A DNA stretch of 64,000 nt. Origin: Acinetobacter sp. SFB (GTDB taxonomy: Bacteria; Pseudomonadota; Gammaproteobacteria; Pseudomonadales; Moraxellaceae). The stretch covers positions 62,001 to 126,000 of the forward strand of contig NZ_LSZH01000017.1 in assembly GCF_001647545.1 (NCBI RefSeq). Reading direction: 5' to 3'. Of this stretch, positions 45,824-53,146 are shown one piece after another (position 1 is the stretch's first letter; every line of letters begins with the position of its first letter). The position numbers and the translations under genes were made by a program. Below the pieces are notes generated by a model. That model was not told the DNA's origin and did not search any database. It saw nothing but the letters and a program-made list of their open reading frames with translations.

Positions 45824-47317
45824 ATGAACTTCACAATGTCATTTTCTGAGCTCATGCCATTAGCTCCTGTGATGATCGTGGCTTTAACTGCGATCGTTGT
45901 GATGCTTCTCATTGCAATTAAACGTAATCATAATTTAATTGCGACAACGTCTGTAGTGGGCTTAAACCTAGCTGCGCTATATATTTTATTCGCGATGTTT
46001 GGTGGCGCATTTGCACCGTCGAACGTGATGAACATGTTTATGGTTGATCCATTTAGCATGCTTTATCAATTGCTGATTATTGTTGCGGCACTTGCTTGCT
46101 GTACCTTGTCACACGCTTATATTGAAAACTACCAAGATAACCGTGAAGAACTGTATATCTTGATGTTGTGCTCGGTTGCGGGTGCAATGCTCATGGTGGC
46201 AAGCTCTCACTATGCATCTTTCTTCATTAGCCTTGAGTTGATGTCGATTCCTGTATACGGTCTGCTGGCATATACGCATCAGCGTTCACGCTCTTTAGAA
46301 GCAGGTATTAAATATCTGGTTCTTTCAGCAACTGCTTCTGCAATGTTGTTGATGGGCATGGCGTATATCTATGCATATACCGGTTCATTGTCTTTCTATG
46401 ACAATGTTCAAGCGTTAATGCAAGCGATCCAGCAACCGATGGTGGTTTTAGGTTTAGGCCTAATTATCTGTGCGGTTGCATTTAAATTGTCTCTTGCTCC
46501 GTTCCACAAATGGACACCAGACGTTTATGCAGGTGCACCAGCGCCAATCGCGACATTCCTTGCGACTGTTGCAAAAATTGCAACCATTGGTTTGTTCGTA
46601 CGCTATTTATTGACTTCAGGTGCAATCCTGATTGATTCAATCGTAACCATCATCACGATTATTGCGGTGCTTTCAATCTTGGTGGGTAACTTCCTTGCAG
46701 TACGTCAAGTCAACTTGAAACGTATCTTGGGTTACTCTTCAATTGCACACTTTGGTTATTTGCTGATTGGTTTAGTCAGCATGACTTACGCAAGCCTGGG
46801 TAACGTAACGGTTTATGTGATCACTTATGTGTTAACAACAATTGGTGCGTTCGGTGTGGTTGCGTTAATGTCGAGCCCGTACAACAACGACAATGAAGCA
46901 GAAAGTTTGGCGGATTACCGTGGTCTATTTTGGCGTCGTCCTGTACTGACAGCAACTTTGACTGTGATGATGTTGTCTCTTGCCGGCATTCCACTGACTG
47001 CGGGCTTCATTGGTAAGTTCCTGGTGATCATGGCTGCGGTTACAACGCAACATTGGTTCCTTGCTGCAATGATCATCGTGGGTTCCGGTATTGGTTTGTA
47101 TTATTACCTCCGTGTGATGGTGGTGATGTACATGACTCCTCCAGATACCCCGCGTATTGATGCTGATAAACATTGGGGTCAAAAAGTCGGTGGTCTTATG
47201 GTACTTGCTGCGGCATTAGCGGTATTGGTGATCGGTGTTTATCCAGACCCAATTATCAAATTGGCATTGCAAGCAGAGATTTTATCTCCACTGCATTTCA
47301 TGCTTTCTCAGCAGTAA
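45824..47317 (+). CDS. nuoN: NADH-quinone oxidoreductase subunit N
   Basis: NuoN is the antiporter-like pump subunit closest to NuoJK. The 497-residue protein has FFISLELMSIPVYGLLAY, FKLSLAPFHKWTPDVYAGAPAPIA and NLKRILGYSSIAHFGYL. It closes the operon, and a terminator lies 26 bases after its stop. Confidence 0.97.
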   Translation: MNFTMSFSELMPLAPVMIVALTAIVVMLLIAIKRNHNLIATTSVVGLNLAALYILFAMFGGAFAPSNVMNMFMVDPFSMLYQLLIIVAALACCTLSHAYIENYQDNREELYILMLCSVAGAMLMVASSHYASFFISLELMSIPVYGLLAYTHQRSRSLEAGIKYLVLSATASAMLLMGMAYIYAYTGSLSFYDNVQALMQAIQQPMVVLGLGLIICAVAFKLSLAPFHKWTPDVYAGAPAPIATFLATVAKIATIGLFVRYLLTSGAILIDSIVTIITIIAVLSILVGNFLAVRQVNLKRILGYSSIAHFGYLLIGLVSMTYASLGNVTVYVITYVLTTIGAFGVVALMSSPYNNDNEAESLADYRGLFWRRPVLTATLTVMMLSLAGIPLTAGFIGKFLVIMAAVTTQHWFLAAMIIVGSGIGLYYYLRVMVVMYMTPPDTPRIDADKHWGQKVGGLMVLAAALAVLVIGVYPDPIIKLALQAEILSPLHFMLSQQ

Positions 47318-47342
47318 TCTAAAAAAACGATTAGTTTTAAAC

Positions 47343-47372
47343 AAAAAGCCTCCTAGATTAGGGGGCTTTTTT
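47343..47372 (+). terminator. Terminator of the nuo operon
   Basis: AAAAAGCCTCC and GGGGGCTTTTTT form an 11-bp stem with one G-T wobble and a 7-base loop, followed by Ts. Confidence 0.9.
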
Positions 47373-47439
47373 GTTTATAAGAGGTATAAAAAACATTTAT
47401 AATAGGTGAAATTTTATCTCATCTTTTAGGTGTCCTCCC

Positions 47440-48075
47440 GTGGCTATTCATGAAATCCGTCATCCGCTCATTCGACATAAACTTGGTTTGCTACGCCGTG
47501 CAGACATTAGTACAAAAAATTTCCGTGAGTTAGCACAAGAAGTCACCATGCTGCTGACTTATGAAGCCACTAAAGATTTGCCGGTATGTGATCAGGAAGT
47601 TGATGGCTGGAATGGCAAGGTCACAGTAGATCGTATTGTGGGTAAAAAAATTACCGTTGTGCCAATTTTACGTGCTGGTATTGGCATGTTGGATGGTTTC
47701 TTAAATCTTATTCCAAGTGCCAAAGTATCGGTTCTGGGTTTGGAACGTGATGAAAAAACTTTAGAAGCGCGTACTTACTATAAAAAATTAGTACCCGACG
47801 TTCAAAACCGTCTTGCGATGATTATTGATCCAATGTTAGCCACAGGTTCATCCCTGGTTGCAGCAATTGATGTATTGAAAGCAAGCGGCTGTAAAGATAT
47901 TCGTGTCATGGTTCTGGTTGCGGCCCCTGAAGGGATTAAGCGTGTTGAAACGGCTCATCCTGATGTGATCATTTTTACTGCATCGATTGATGATGGTTTG
48001 AATGCAAATGGTTATATTGTTCCGGGTCTTGGTGATGCAGGCGATAAAATTTTTGGTTCAGTTCAAAAAGACTAA
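47440..48075 (+). CDS. upp: Uracil phosphoribosyltransferase
   Basis: Upp joins uracil with PRPP to make UMP in pyrimidine salvage. The 211-residue protein shows the PRPP loop in [36 protein letters not shown] and the uracil-binding end [16 protein letters not shown]. It starts with a GTG at 47440 (MAIHEIRHP), which fits the family N-terminus. It is a single gene with its own terminator. Confidence 0.97.
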   Translation: MAIHEIRHPLIRHKLGLLRRADISTKNFRELAQEVTMLLTYEATKDLPVCDQEVDGWNGKVTVDRIVGKKITVVPILRAGIGMLDGFLNLIPSAKVSVLGLERDEKTLEARTYYKKLVPDVQNRLAMIIDPMLATGSSLVAAIDVLKASGCKDIRVMVLVAAPEGIKRVETAHPDVIIFTASIDDGLNANGYIVPGLGDAGDKIFGSVQKD

Positions 48076-48095
48076 TTTTTCAATTTGATCAGACA

Positions 48096-48119
48096 GGGGG
48101 CTTTTAAAGCCTCTTTTTT
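48096..48119 (+). terminator. Terminator after upp
   Basis: GGGGGCTTT and AAAGCCTC form a short hairpin followed by TTTTTT, about 20 bases after the upp stop. Confidence 0.8.
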
Positions 48120-48160
48120 ATATACTGTAGTAATAGCGTTTACAGATTAGAGTAAAGTTC

Positions 48161-48457
48161 ATGAAATTAGAATATAGATTCGGCAAAGTATTCAAATATA
48201 ATCCTGAAAAAGGATTCGGTTTTATTTCGATGGCAGGCGAAGATATATTTTTCCATATCTCAGATTTTGCCACCGCCACAGAGGTTGAGCCAAAACGCAA
48301 TGAAAAAGTAAAATTTGTGCTTGAAGAAAATGGCGAGAAGCTGAAAGCAACACATATTGAGCGTGTTGATCCAAATCCAGCTAAAACCAAACAGAAAAAA
48401 ATATTGGAACACAATGAAGCCATTTCAACAGCGTTGTTATCAAACTTCAAACGTTGA
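48161..48457 (+). CDS. Cold-shock domain protein with basic C-terminal tail
   Basis: This 98-residue protein has a cold-shock nucleic-acid-binding domain in residues 4-70. Both RNA-binding motifs are present, KGFGFIS (RNP1) and DIFFHIS (RNP2). The tail after residue 72 is basic (PAKTKQKKI) and ends NFKR. It is longer than CspA-type proteins (about 70). It stands alone with its own terminator and lies next to a second gene with the same domain, suggesting an old tandem duplication. Confidence 0.9.
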   Translation: MKLEYRFGKVFKYNPEKGFGFISMAGEDIFFHISDFATATEVEPKRNEKVKFVLEENGEKLKATHIERVDPNPAKTKQKKILEHNEAISTALLSNFKR

Positions 48458-48511
48458 TTGAATAAGTTTTCGTCAGCTAAGTGTTTTATTTAGAGGATTG
48501 AAATACTCATT

Positions 48512-48538
48512 AAAAAGTGCCCTTTAGGCGCTTTTTTT
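48512..48538 (+). terminator. Terminator after the cold-shock gene
   Basis: AAAAAGTGCC-TTTA-GGCGCTTTTTT hairpin with one wobble and a T-run. Confidence 0.88.
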
Positions 48539-48581
48539 TATTACAATTCTCGGCATAGGATTTAAACAATAAGAGTGACTT

Positions 48582-49310
48582 ATGTTTGTTGAGGGGAGAG
48601 TTAAAAGCTATATCGTAGAGCGTGGCTTCGGATTTATTAGCAGAGAGCATGAGTCGAAAGATTTATTTTTTCATATCAAGGATTTTCCCAATAAAAGTGT
48701 CGAACCTAAAATAGGGGAAAAGTTGAAGTTTCGAATAGTCGAAGATAACGGTAAATTCAAAGCCGATCAGATTGTTCGCTTGGATTTAAAGCAGAACACA
48801 GCAGCTTTAGAGTCGCAGTCACAACAACGTTCTTATAGAAATCATAGTACTTCGCCACGGTTTAATGAGCGTAGTCGCAAAGGACATATTTTCACAATTA
48901 TTGGACTGATTATTATCGCTGTACTGGCAGTGTTGGTTTATAACAAATATCAATCTTATAGACAGACCCAGCAATTGAAAACCCAACAGTTAATGCAGGA
49001 ACAGACCCAGATTGTGGAGCAGCAGCGCAAAGCTTTGGGAATTTTGCCAGATCAAATACTTTCAGAACAAGGACAAAAGAATCTAGATCACATATCTAGT
49101 CAATCATTGAGAACTGAAGTAATAAATGTTGCAGCAACAACGACTCCAGCTCAAGGGACAACTTCACCATTTAAATGTGATGGGCGAGAACATTGTAGTC
49201 AGATGCACTCATATGAAGAAGCTGTTTTCTTTATTAAAAATTGCCCCAATACCAAAATGGATGGAGATCATGATGGTATTCCTTGTGAGGATCAATTTGG
49301 TCATCACTAA
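48582..49310 (+). CDS. Cold-shock domain, membrane helix and Excalibur domain fusion
   Basis: The 242-residue protein has three parts. Residues 3-68 are a cold-shock domain with RGFGFIS and DLFFHIK. One membrane helix follows at about residues 104-122 (IFTIIGLIIIAVLAVLVY), after a Ser/Gln/Arg-rich linker. After a Gln-rich, coiled-coil-like stretch (about 128-160), the C-terminus (about 199-238) is an Excalibur calcium-binding domain: FKCDGREHCSQM, FIKNCPNTKMDGDHDGIPCE with a DxDxDG loop and paired Cys. The N-terminal part should be cytoplasmic and the Excalibur part periplasmic, as this domain is usually extracellular. Function is unknown; a link between cytoplasmic RNA binding and the envelope is only suggested by the layout. 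Confidence 0.9.
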   Translation: MFVEGRVKSYIVERGFGFISREHESKDLFFHIKDFPNKSVEPKIGEKLKFRIVEDNGKFKADQIVRLDLKQNTAALESQSQQRSYRNHSTSPRFNERSRKGHIFTIIGLIIIAVLAVLVYNKYQSYRQTQQLKTQQLMQEQTQIVEQQRKALGILPDQILSEQGQKNLDHISSQSLRTEVINVAATTTPAQGTTSPFKCDGREHCSQMHSYEEAVFFIKNCPNTKMDGDHDGIPCEDQFGHH

Positions 49311-49325
49311 TAATTTTAAATAATT

Positions 49326-49351
49326 AAAAAAGCGCCTAAAGGCGCTTTTTT
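49326..49351. terminator. Bidirectional terminator
   Basis: AAAAAGCGCC-TAAA-GGCGCTTTTTT between the Excalibur gene and the convergent LysR gene forms a strong hairpin with A- and T-runs. Confidence 0.92.
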
Positions 49352-49362
49352 AATTGAATTTT

Positions 49363-50247
49363 TTATTCTTCGCAGAATTTTATAAAGGCTTTTAAACCCG
49401 GTCCTTGATACTTTTGGCGATGGACCAACATGAACAATGGACGGGTGAGTTGCCAGAACGGAGTTTCTAAAATGACCAATTGACCTTTTTCCAATAAAGG
49501 TTCAATGGCAAGCTTAGAAATACATGACATCCCAATACCACCGGCCACAATTTTAAGAATCGCTTCATTATGACCAAGGGTTAAACGGATATTGGCATCA
49601 GGTAAATCTTTAAGAATTGCATTATCAAAGACTTCACGTGTACCTGAACCTTCTTCACGTAAAATCCATTCTACGCCTGCCGCCTCAAAGTCAGCAGGGG
49701 TTAATGCGCGTTCAAGTTGCGCGAGTGCATGATTGGGTGAACAACATACTGCCAGTTCGTCATCCCGCCAAGGAATACATTGCAACTGCGGTAGGTGACA
49801 TGAACCTTCAATTAAAGCCAAATCAAGCTGAAACTGATTCACAGCTTCAATCATTTGACGGGTATTGCCCACTTGAAGTTGTAAATGTGCCTGCGGTTGA
49901 ATCTGTAAAAAATCTGCCATCAGGTCTGGAATCAGATAGTCACTGATGGTCAACGTTGCGCCTAAGCGTAGGTCAATACTTTGAAGTTCGCCTTTCGCAG
50001 CCTGTTCAAATGCATCACAACGACCTAAAATTTCTAATGCCTGGGGCAATAGATAACGCCCTAAATCATTTAATTGTAGACGTTTACCCAAACGGTCAAA
50101 CAGCGGAGCACCTAAGCCATCTTCCAAATCGGCTAAAGCCATACTTGCAGCACTTTGGGTGAGTTTTACGGCATCACTGGCTTTGGTTACTGTGCCTTCT
50201 TGGGCGACTGCTACAAAAACAGCCAACTGGCGTAAAGTCATGCGCAT
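49363..50247 (-). CDS. LysR-type regulator, FinR-like
   Basis: This 294-residue LysR-family activator has an N-terminal winged HTH (FVAVAQEGTVTKASDAVKL, then TQSAASMALADLEDGLG, LFDRLGKRLQLNDLG) and a periplasmic-binding-like effector domain from about 90. It diverges from the ferredoxin-NADP reductase gene across about 85 bases. In Pseudomonas, FinR is a LysR protein divergent from fprA and needed for its induction by superoxide, so this gene is a plausible counterpart. That role is inferred from the gene pair, not from the sequence alone. Confidence 0.85.
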   Translation of the reverse strand: MRMTLRQLAVFVAVAQEGTVTKASDAVKLTQSAASMALADLEDGLGAPLFDRLGKRLQLNDLGRYLLPQALEILGRCDAFEQAAKGELQSIDLRLGATLTISDYLIPDLMADFLQIQPQAHLQLQVGNTRQMIEAVNQFQLDLALIEGSCHLPQLQCIPWRDDELAVCCSPNHALAQLERALTPADFEAAGVEWILREEGSGTREVFDNAILKDLPDANIRLTLGHNEAILKIVAGGIGMSCISKLAIEPLLEKGQLVILETPFWQLTRPLFMLVHRQKYQGPGLKAFIKFCEE

Positions 50248-50332
50248 GAATAGAGCCTTAACATTTAAAAAATATTAATAAATTATGTGGTCATGCTACC
50301 ATGAGCACAGTCTTTCATGCCACGTTGAAATC

Positions 50333-51094
50333 ATGTCAATTGAAAAATTTAGCTTAGAAAAAGTCTTATCTGTACACCGTTGGACCAATGCCTTATTCAG
50401 TTTTACCCTGACACGGCCTGCGCATTTTAAATTTACCGCAGGGCAATTCGCGCGTATTGGTTTAAAAGTGGGAGATGAACTGGTTGTTCGCGCTTATTCT
50501 GTGGTGTCGTCACCTTTTGATGAAACCCTGGAATTCTTTTCAATTGTGGTTCCCGACGGTGCATTCACCTCTAACCTGCAACATTTAAAAGTTGGCGATG
50601 AACTGTACCTAGAAAAAACACCCTATGGTTTTTTAACGCTGGCACGTTATCAATTGCCTTTACCTCAAGATTTGTGGTTGTTGGCAACAGGAACTGGCTT
50701 GGCGCCTTTTTTATCCATGCTGCAAGATTTTGAAACATGGTCTAAATATAAAAATATTCACTTAGTCTATAGCGTAAGAACAGAATCTGAACTGGCATAT
50801 GTTGAGCGTATTCAAGAAATTGCAGAAACTTTTGGTGAAGGGCATAGTGGATTTAAATTCATCCCGATTATCACCCGTGATCCAAACGCAGCCTTACATG
50901 ATCGTTTGCCTGTACTGATCGAAAATGGTGAGTTAGAAAAAGCAGTCGGTTTAGAATTTAATGTTGAAACCAGTCATGTGATGCTCTGTGGCAATCCGCA
51001 AATGGTCGAAGATACCAAAGAAGCATTAAAGGCGCGTGGTTTAACAATGAATCGCCGCGGTGAAGGGAATATTGCAGTCGAGAATTATTGGTAA
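50333..51094 (+). CDS. fpr: Ferredoxin/flavodoxin-NADP+ reductase
   Basis: Fpr moves electrons between NADPH and ferredoxin or flavodoxin, helping in oxidative stress and iron-sulfur repair. The 253-residue protein has the FAD-binding RAYSVVSSP (RxYS motif), FFSIVVPDGAFTS, and the NADP-binding LATGTGLAPFLSML, with LCGNPQMVED and a C-terminal aromatic ending in VENYW. I start at the ATG at 50333 (MSIEKFSLEK), since upstream codons from 50285 do not match the family. Confidence 0.93.
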   Translation: MSIEKFSLEKVLSVHRWTNALFSFTLTRPAHFKFTAGQFARIGLKVGDELVVRAYSVVSSPFDETLEFFSIVVPDGAFTSNLQHLKVGDELYLEKTPYGFLTLARYQLPLPQDLWLLATGTGLAPFLSMLQDFETWSKYKNIHLVYSVRTESELAYVERIQEIAETFGEGHSGFKFIPIITRDPNAALHDRLPVLIENGELEKAVGLEFNVETSHVMLCGNPQMVEDTKEALKARGLTMNRRGEGNIAVENYW

Positions 51095-51107
51095 TAGCTT
51101 TTCAGTG

Positions 51108-51240
51108 CTGCTCCCTTTAAAAAAAGGGAGGGTGGCAGGGATTTAGATATTTTATCCCTGTTTGATAAAAGTGAGATTCTTACAAAAAGACCTCTCCCTT
51201 ACGGAAAATATTTCTCATCTCCTAAAAAGGAGAGGGAATA
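51108..51240. repeat. Palindromic G/C-tract intergenic repeat
   Basis: The spacer after fpr has CTCCCTTT-aaaaa-AAGGGAGGG, GGGATTT and ATCCCTG, CCTCTCCC and AAAAGGAGAGGGA in both orientations. These pyrimidine and purine tracts can pair with each other into larger structures, and the first hairpin could end the fpr transcript. The style matches the repeat at 25285-25380. Confidence 0.5.
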
Positions 51241-51278
51241 AAGCTATTTCTTTATAAAAGAAAAGCTAAACAAACTAT

Positions 51279-51302
51279 AAAAAATCCCTCTTGAATGAGG
51301 GA
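51279..51302 (-). terminator. Terminator of the minus-strand gene at 51327
   Basis: On the minus strand TCCCTC-attcaa-GAGGGA is followed by TTTTTT, 25 bases after the stop of the gene. Confidence 0.8.
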
Positions 51303-51326
51303 GATTTAAATCAAATTTTCTTATTA

Positions 51327-51749
51327 TTAATGTACAAACATATCAATGTATTCACGAATTTCTTGGATCGCGGTTTCAACGTCCGCTGTAAGCCATGTTG
51401 GTTCAAACAGACCTGCATAATGTTCCAGACGATCTTGTGGAACCACCAAACGAATTGGGCATTCTTCTTCCAATAAACGCCAAGGAATAATCGGCACTTC
51501 ATTGTCTAAAAAGGGTGCGATATTACGAATATCAATCACCATTGCATTGATACATTCAGGGAAAGGCATCACTGAAAACTCTTCGGTACGACGACGGAAA
51601 TATTCCAGATCACCCCATTTAATCACGTAACTGGGTTTATTGAATTCAATAATCCCAATGAGATGTTCATCACGAGTGTAATGCAAGCAACATTGATGAG
51701 TGACATCAGTGTCCAAATCAAGCGTTACAGATTTCTGACGATACGCCAT
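51327..51749 (-). CDS. Conserved-looking protein of unknown function
   Basis: I do not recognise this 140-residue soluble protein. It begins MAYRQKSVTLDLDTDV and contains EFNKPSYVIKWGDLEYFRRR, INAMVIDIRNIAPFLDNEVP and EECPIRLVVPQDRLEHYAGL. The strand-helix alternation, with the VIDIRNI segment, looks like a STAS or SpoIIAA-type fold, but this is only an impression. The start could be upstream at 51773 (8 more codons). No partner gene is adjacent. Confidence 0.75.
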   Translation of the reverse strand: MAYRQKSVTLDLDTDVTHQCCLHYTRDEHLIGIIEFNKPSYVIKWGDLEYFRRRTEEFSVMPFPECINAMVIDIRNIAPFLDNEVPIIPWRLLEEECPIRLVVPQDRLEHYAGLFEPTWLTADVETAIQEIREYIDMFVH

Positions 51750-51994
51750 AAAGTTAAGCAGCATGAAAAACAAGGTGCATAATTATAGCTCATTTTAGCT
51801 ATTTCATCACCTAGACCCAAATTCATCTTTATTTAAGATTAAAGATAAAAAATTATAATGATTTATTTTTGTCCTCAATCACTTAAACCGCTTTATGACC
51901 AAATTTTAAAATGGATATGACCTATGCGTGAATCTTTTATTTCAAAAAACAGATTAACTGGTCGCTATGTCAGATCTTAAAACGGTAATAAAAA

Positions 51995-52513
51995 ATGCCC
52001 CCAATAAGGGAAAACCTAACAGAAAATTATTTTGTTCTAGATCAATTAAAAAAGTGCAGTCCGCTGGCGGCTTTTGCCAAAAATGATGGCTGCGGTGAGC
52101 ATAATGATCTGCAATCAGGATTTAATTTTAGTCGCGAAAATAAGGAAGGGTGATCACTCAATTTTGTAACACCAGACAGTTGAAAGAACGATTTCAATCC
52201 GATTACAACCGCAGGTTTACATTATATTTCCGCCAGTATTCTCACTAATTCAAAACAGGATAATAGGGATGCCAAACACAATTGCATTTGCACTGTACCT
52301 CCTGCCGGTTTATCTGAATGGCTGGCGACTGAGCGTTGCATGGCATTGATGAGTCAATCTCGCCAACTCCAGTTTTCAGGCCTGCAGCTTAAAAATGAGC
52401 ATGAAATAGTGGTTGAGACCATTATTCCATCTCAGCTAAAACATATTTTTAATGTGACAAGATTTAAGCCAAGTTTACATGTATTCACCATCTCACTATG
52501 CTTTTACACATAA
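51995..52513 (+). pseudogene. Decayed coding region, product not recognised
   Basis: Within a 0.8-kb gene-free stretch (51774-52571), two open pieces follow each other. The first is 52 codons (51995-52153, starting MPPIRENLTENYF), and the second is 109 codons without a start codon (52184-52513). The second has gene-like composition, for example TVPPAGLSEWLATERCMALM and LQLKNEHEIVVETIIP. A stop codon and frame change separate them. I read this as one former gene now broken, of unknown family. The rest of the gap shows nothing clear. Confidence 0.5.
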
Positions 52514-52571
52514 CTAAATTGTGGATATTGCTAGTATAAAAATATGAAAACAAGATAAAGCAGAGAAATAT

Positions 52572-52919
52572 ATGCCACATGATTTTAATAAACCGCCTCA
52601 TGTAACCACCCAGGAAGAAAAGAATCAGAAAAAGCGTCTGCCTGTTTATATTTTAATTCTTGTGGGTGTGTTTTTTATTGCCTTACTGGCTTATATGTTT
52701 GCCGATACCAAGCCAGATGCGAACGATGCGCCTCCTGGACATCCTAATCCTTCAGCTGAACCCGCTACAGCGAACAATACCACCCCAACTACTGGAACTG
52801 CGACCGCAACTGATGAGGCAGTAGCCACGAATGTAGATACTGCACGAGAAGCGGGTGAAAGTGATGCAATTAAGAATGCTGCTGACAATGTGGGGGCTGG
52901 ACGAAGTAACGGTAATTAA
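52572..52919 (+). CDS. Single-helix membrane protein with Ala/Thr/Asn-rich tail
   Basis: This 115-residue protein has a charged cytoplasmic start (1-22), one membrane helix (about 24-44, LPVYILILVGVFFIALLAYM) and a low-complexity tail rich in Pro, Ala, Thr and Asn (about 46-115) that probably lies in the periplasm. No known domain is visible. It has a ribosome site (AGAGAAAT) and a strong terminator, so it appears to be a real single gene. Its function is unknown. Confidence 0.75.
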   Translation: MPHDFNKPPHVTTQEEKNQKKRLPVYILILVGVFFIALLAYMFADTKPDANDAPPGHPNPSAEPATANNTTPTTGTATATDEAVATNVDTAREAGESDAIKNAADNVGAGRSNGN

Positions 52920-52944
52920 TACAAAACTTTATTGTAATAATTTT

Positions 52945-52977
52945 AAAGCCTTAATCTGCAAAGATTAGGGCTTTTTT
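52945..52977 (+). terminator. Terminator after the 115-residue gene
   Basis: AAAGCCTTAATCT and AGATTAGGGCTTT form a long stem with one mismatch around GCAA, then a T-run. Confidence 0.9.
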
Positions 52978-53146
52978 GCAATGTAATGTGCGCTTTTGTT
53001 GTATTTATGCTGATTTGTATTGAATAAAAAACACGCAAAATTTAAGGTTATTTTCAACCTCATCATATTAGGTATAAGACACTCAAATAACAGTGCAATT
53101 CCTACGCCTTCGACTTCAATAAGTAATAACAAGAGGAAATCACAAT

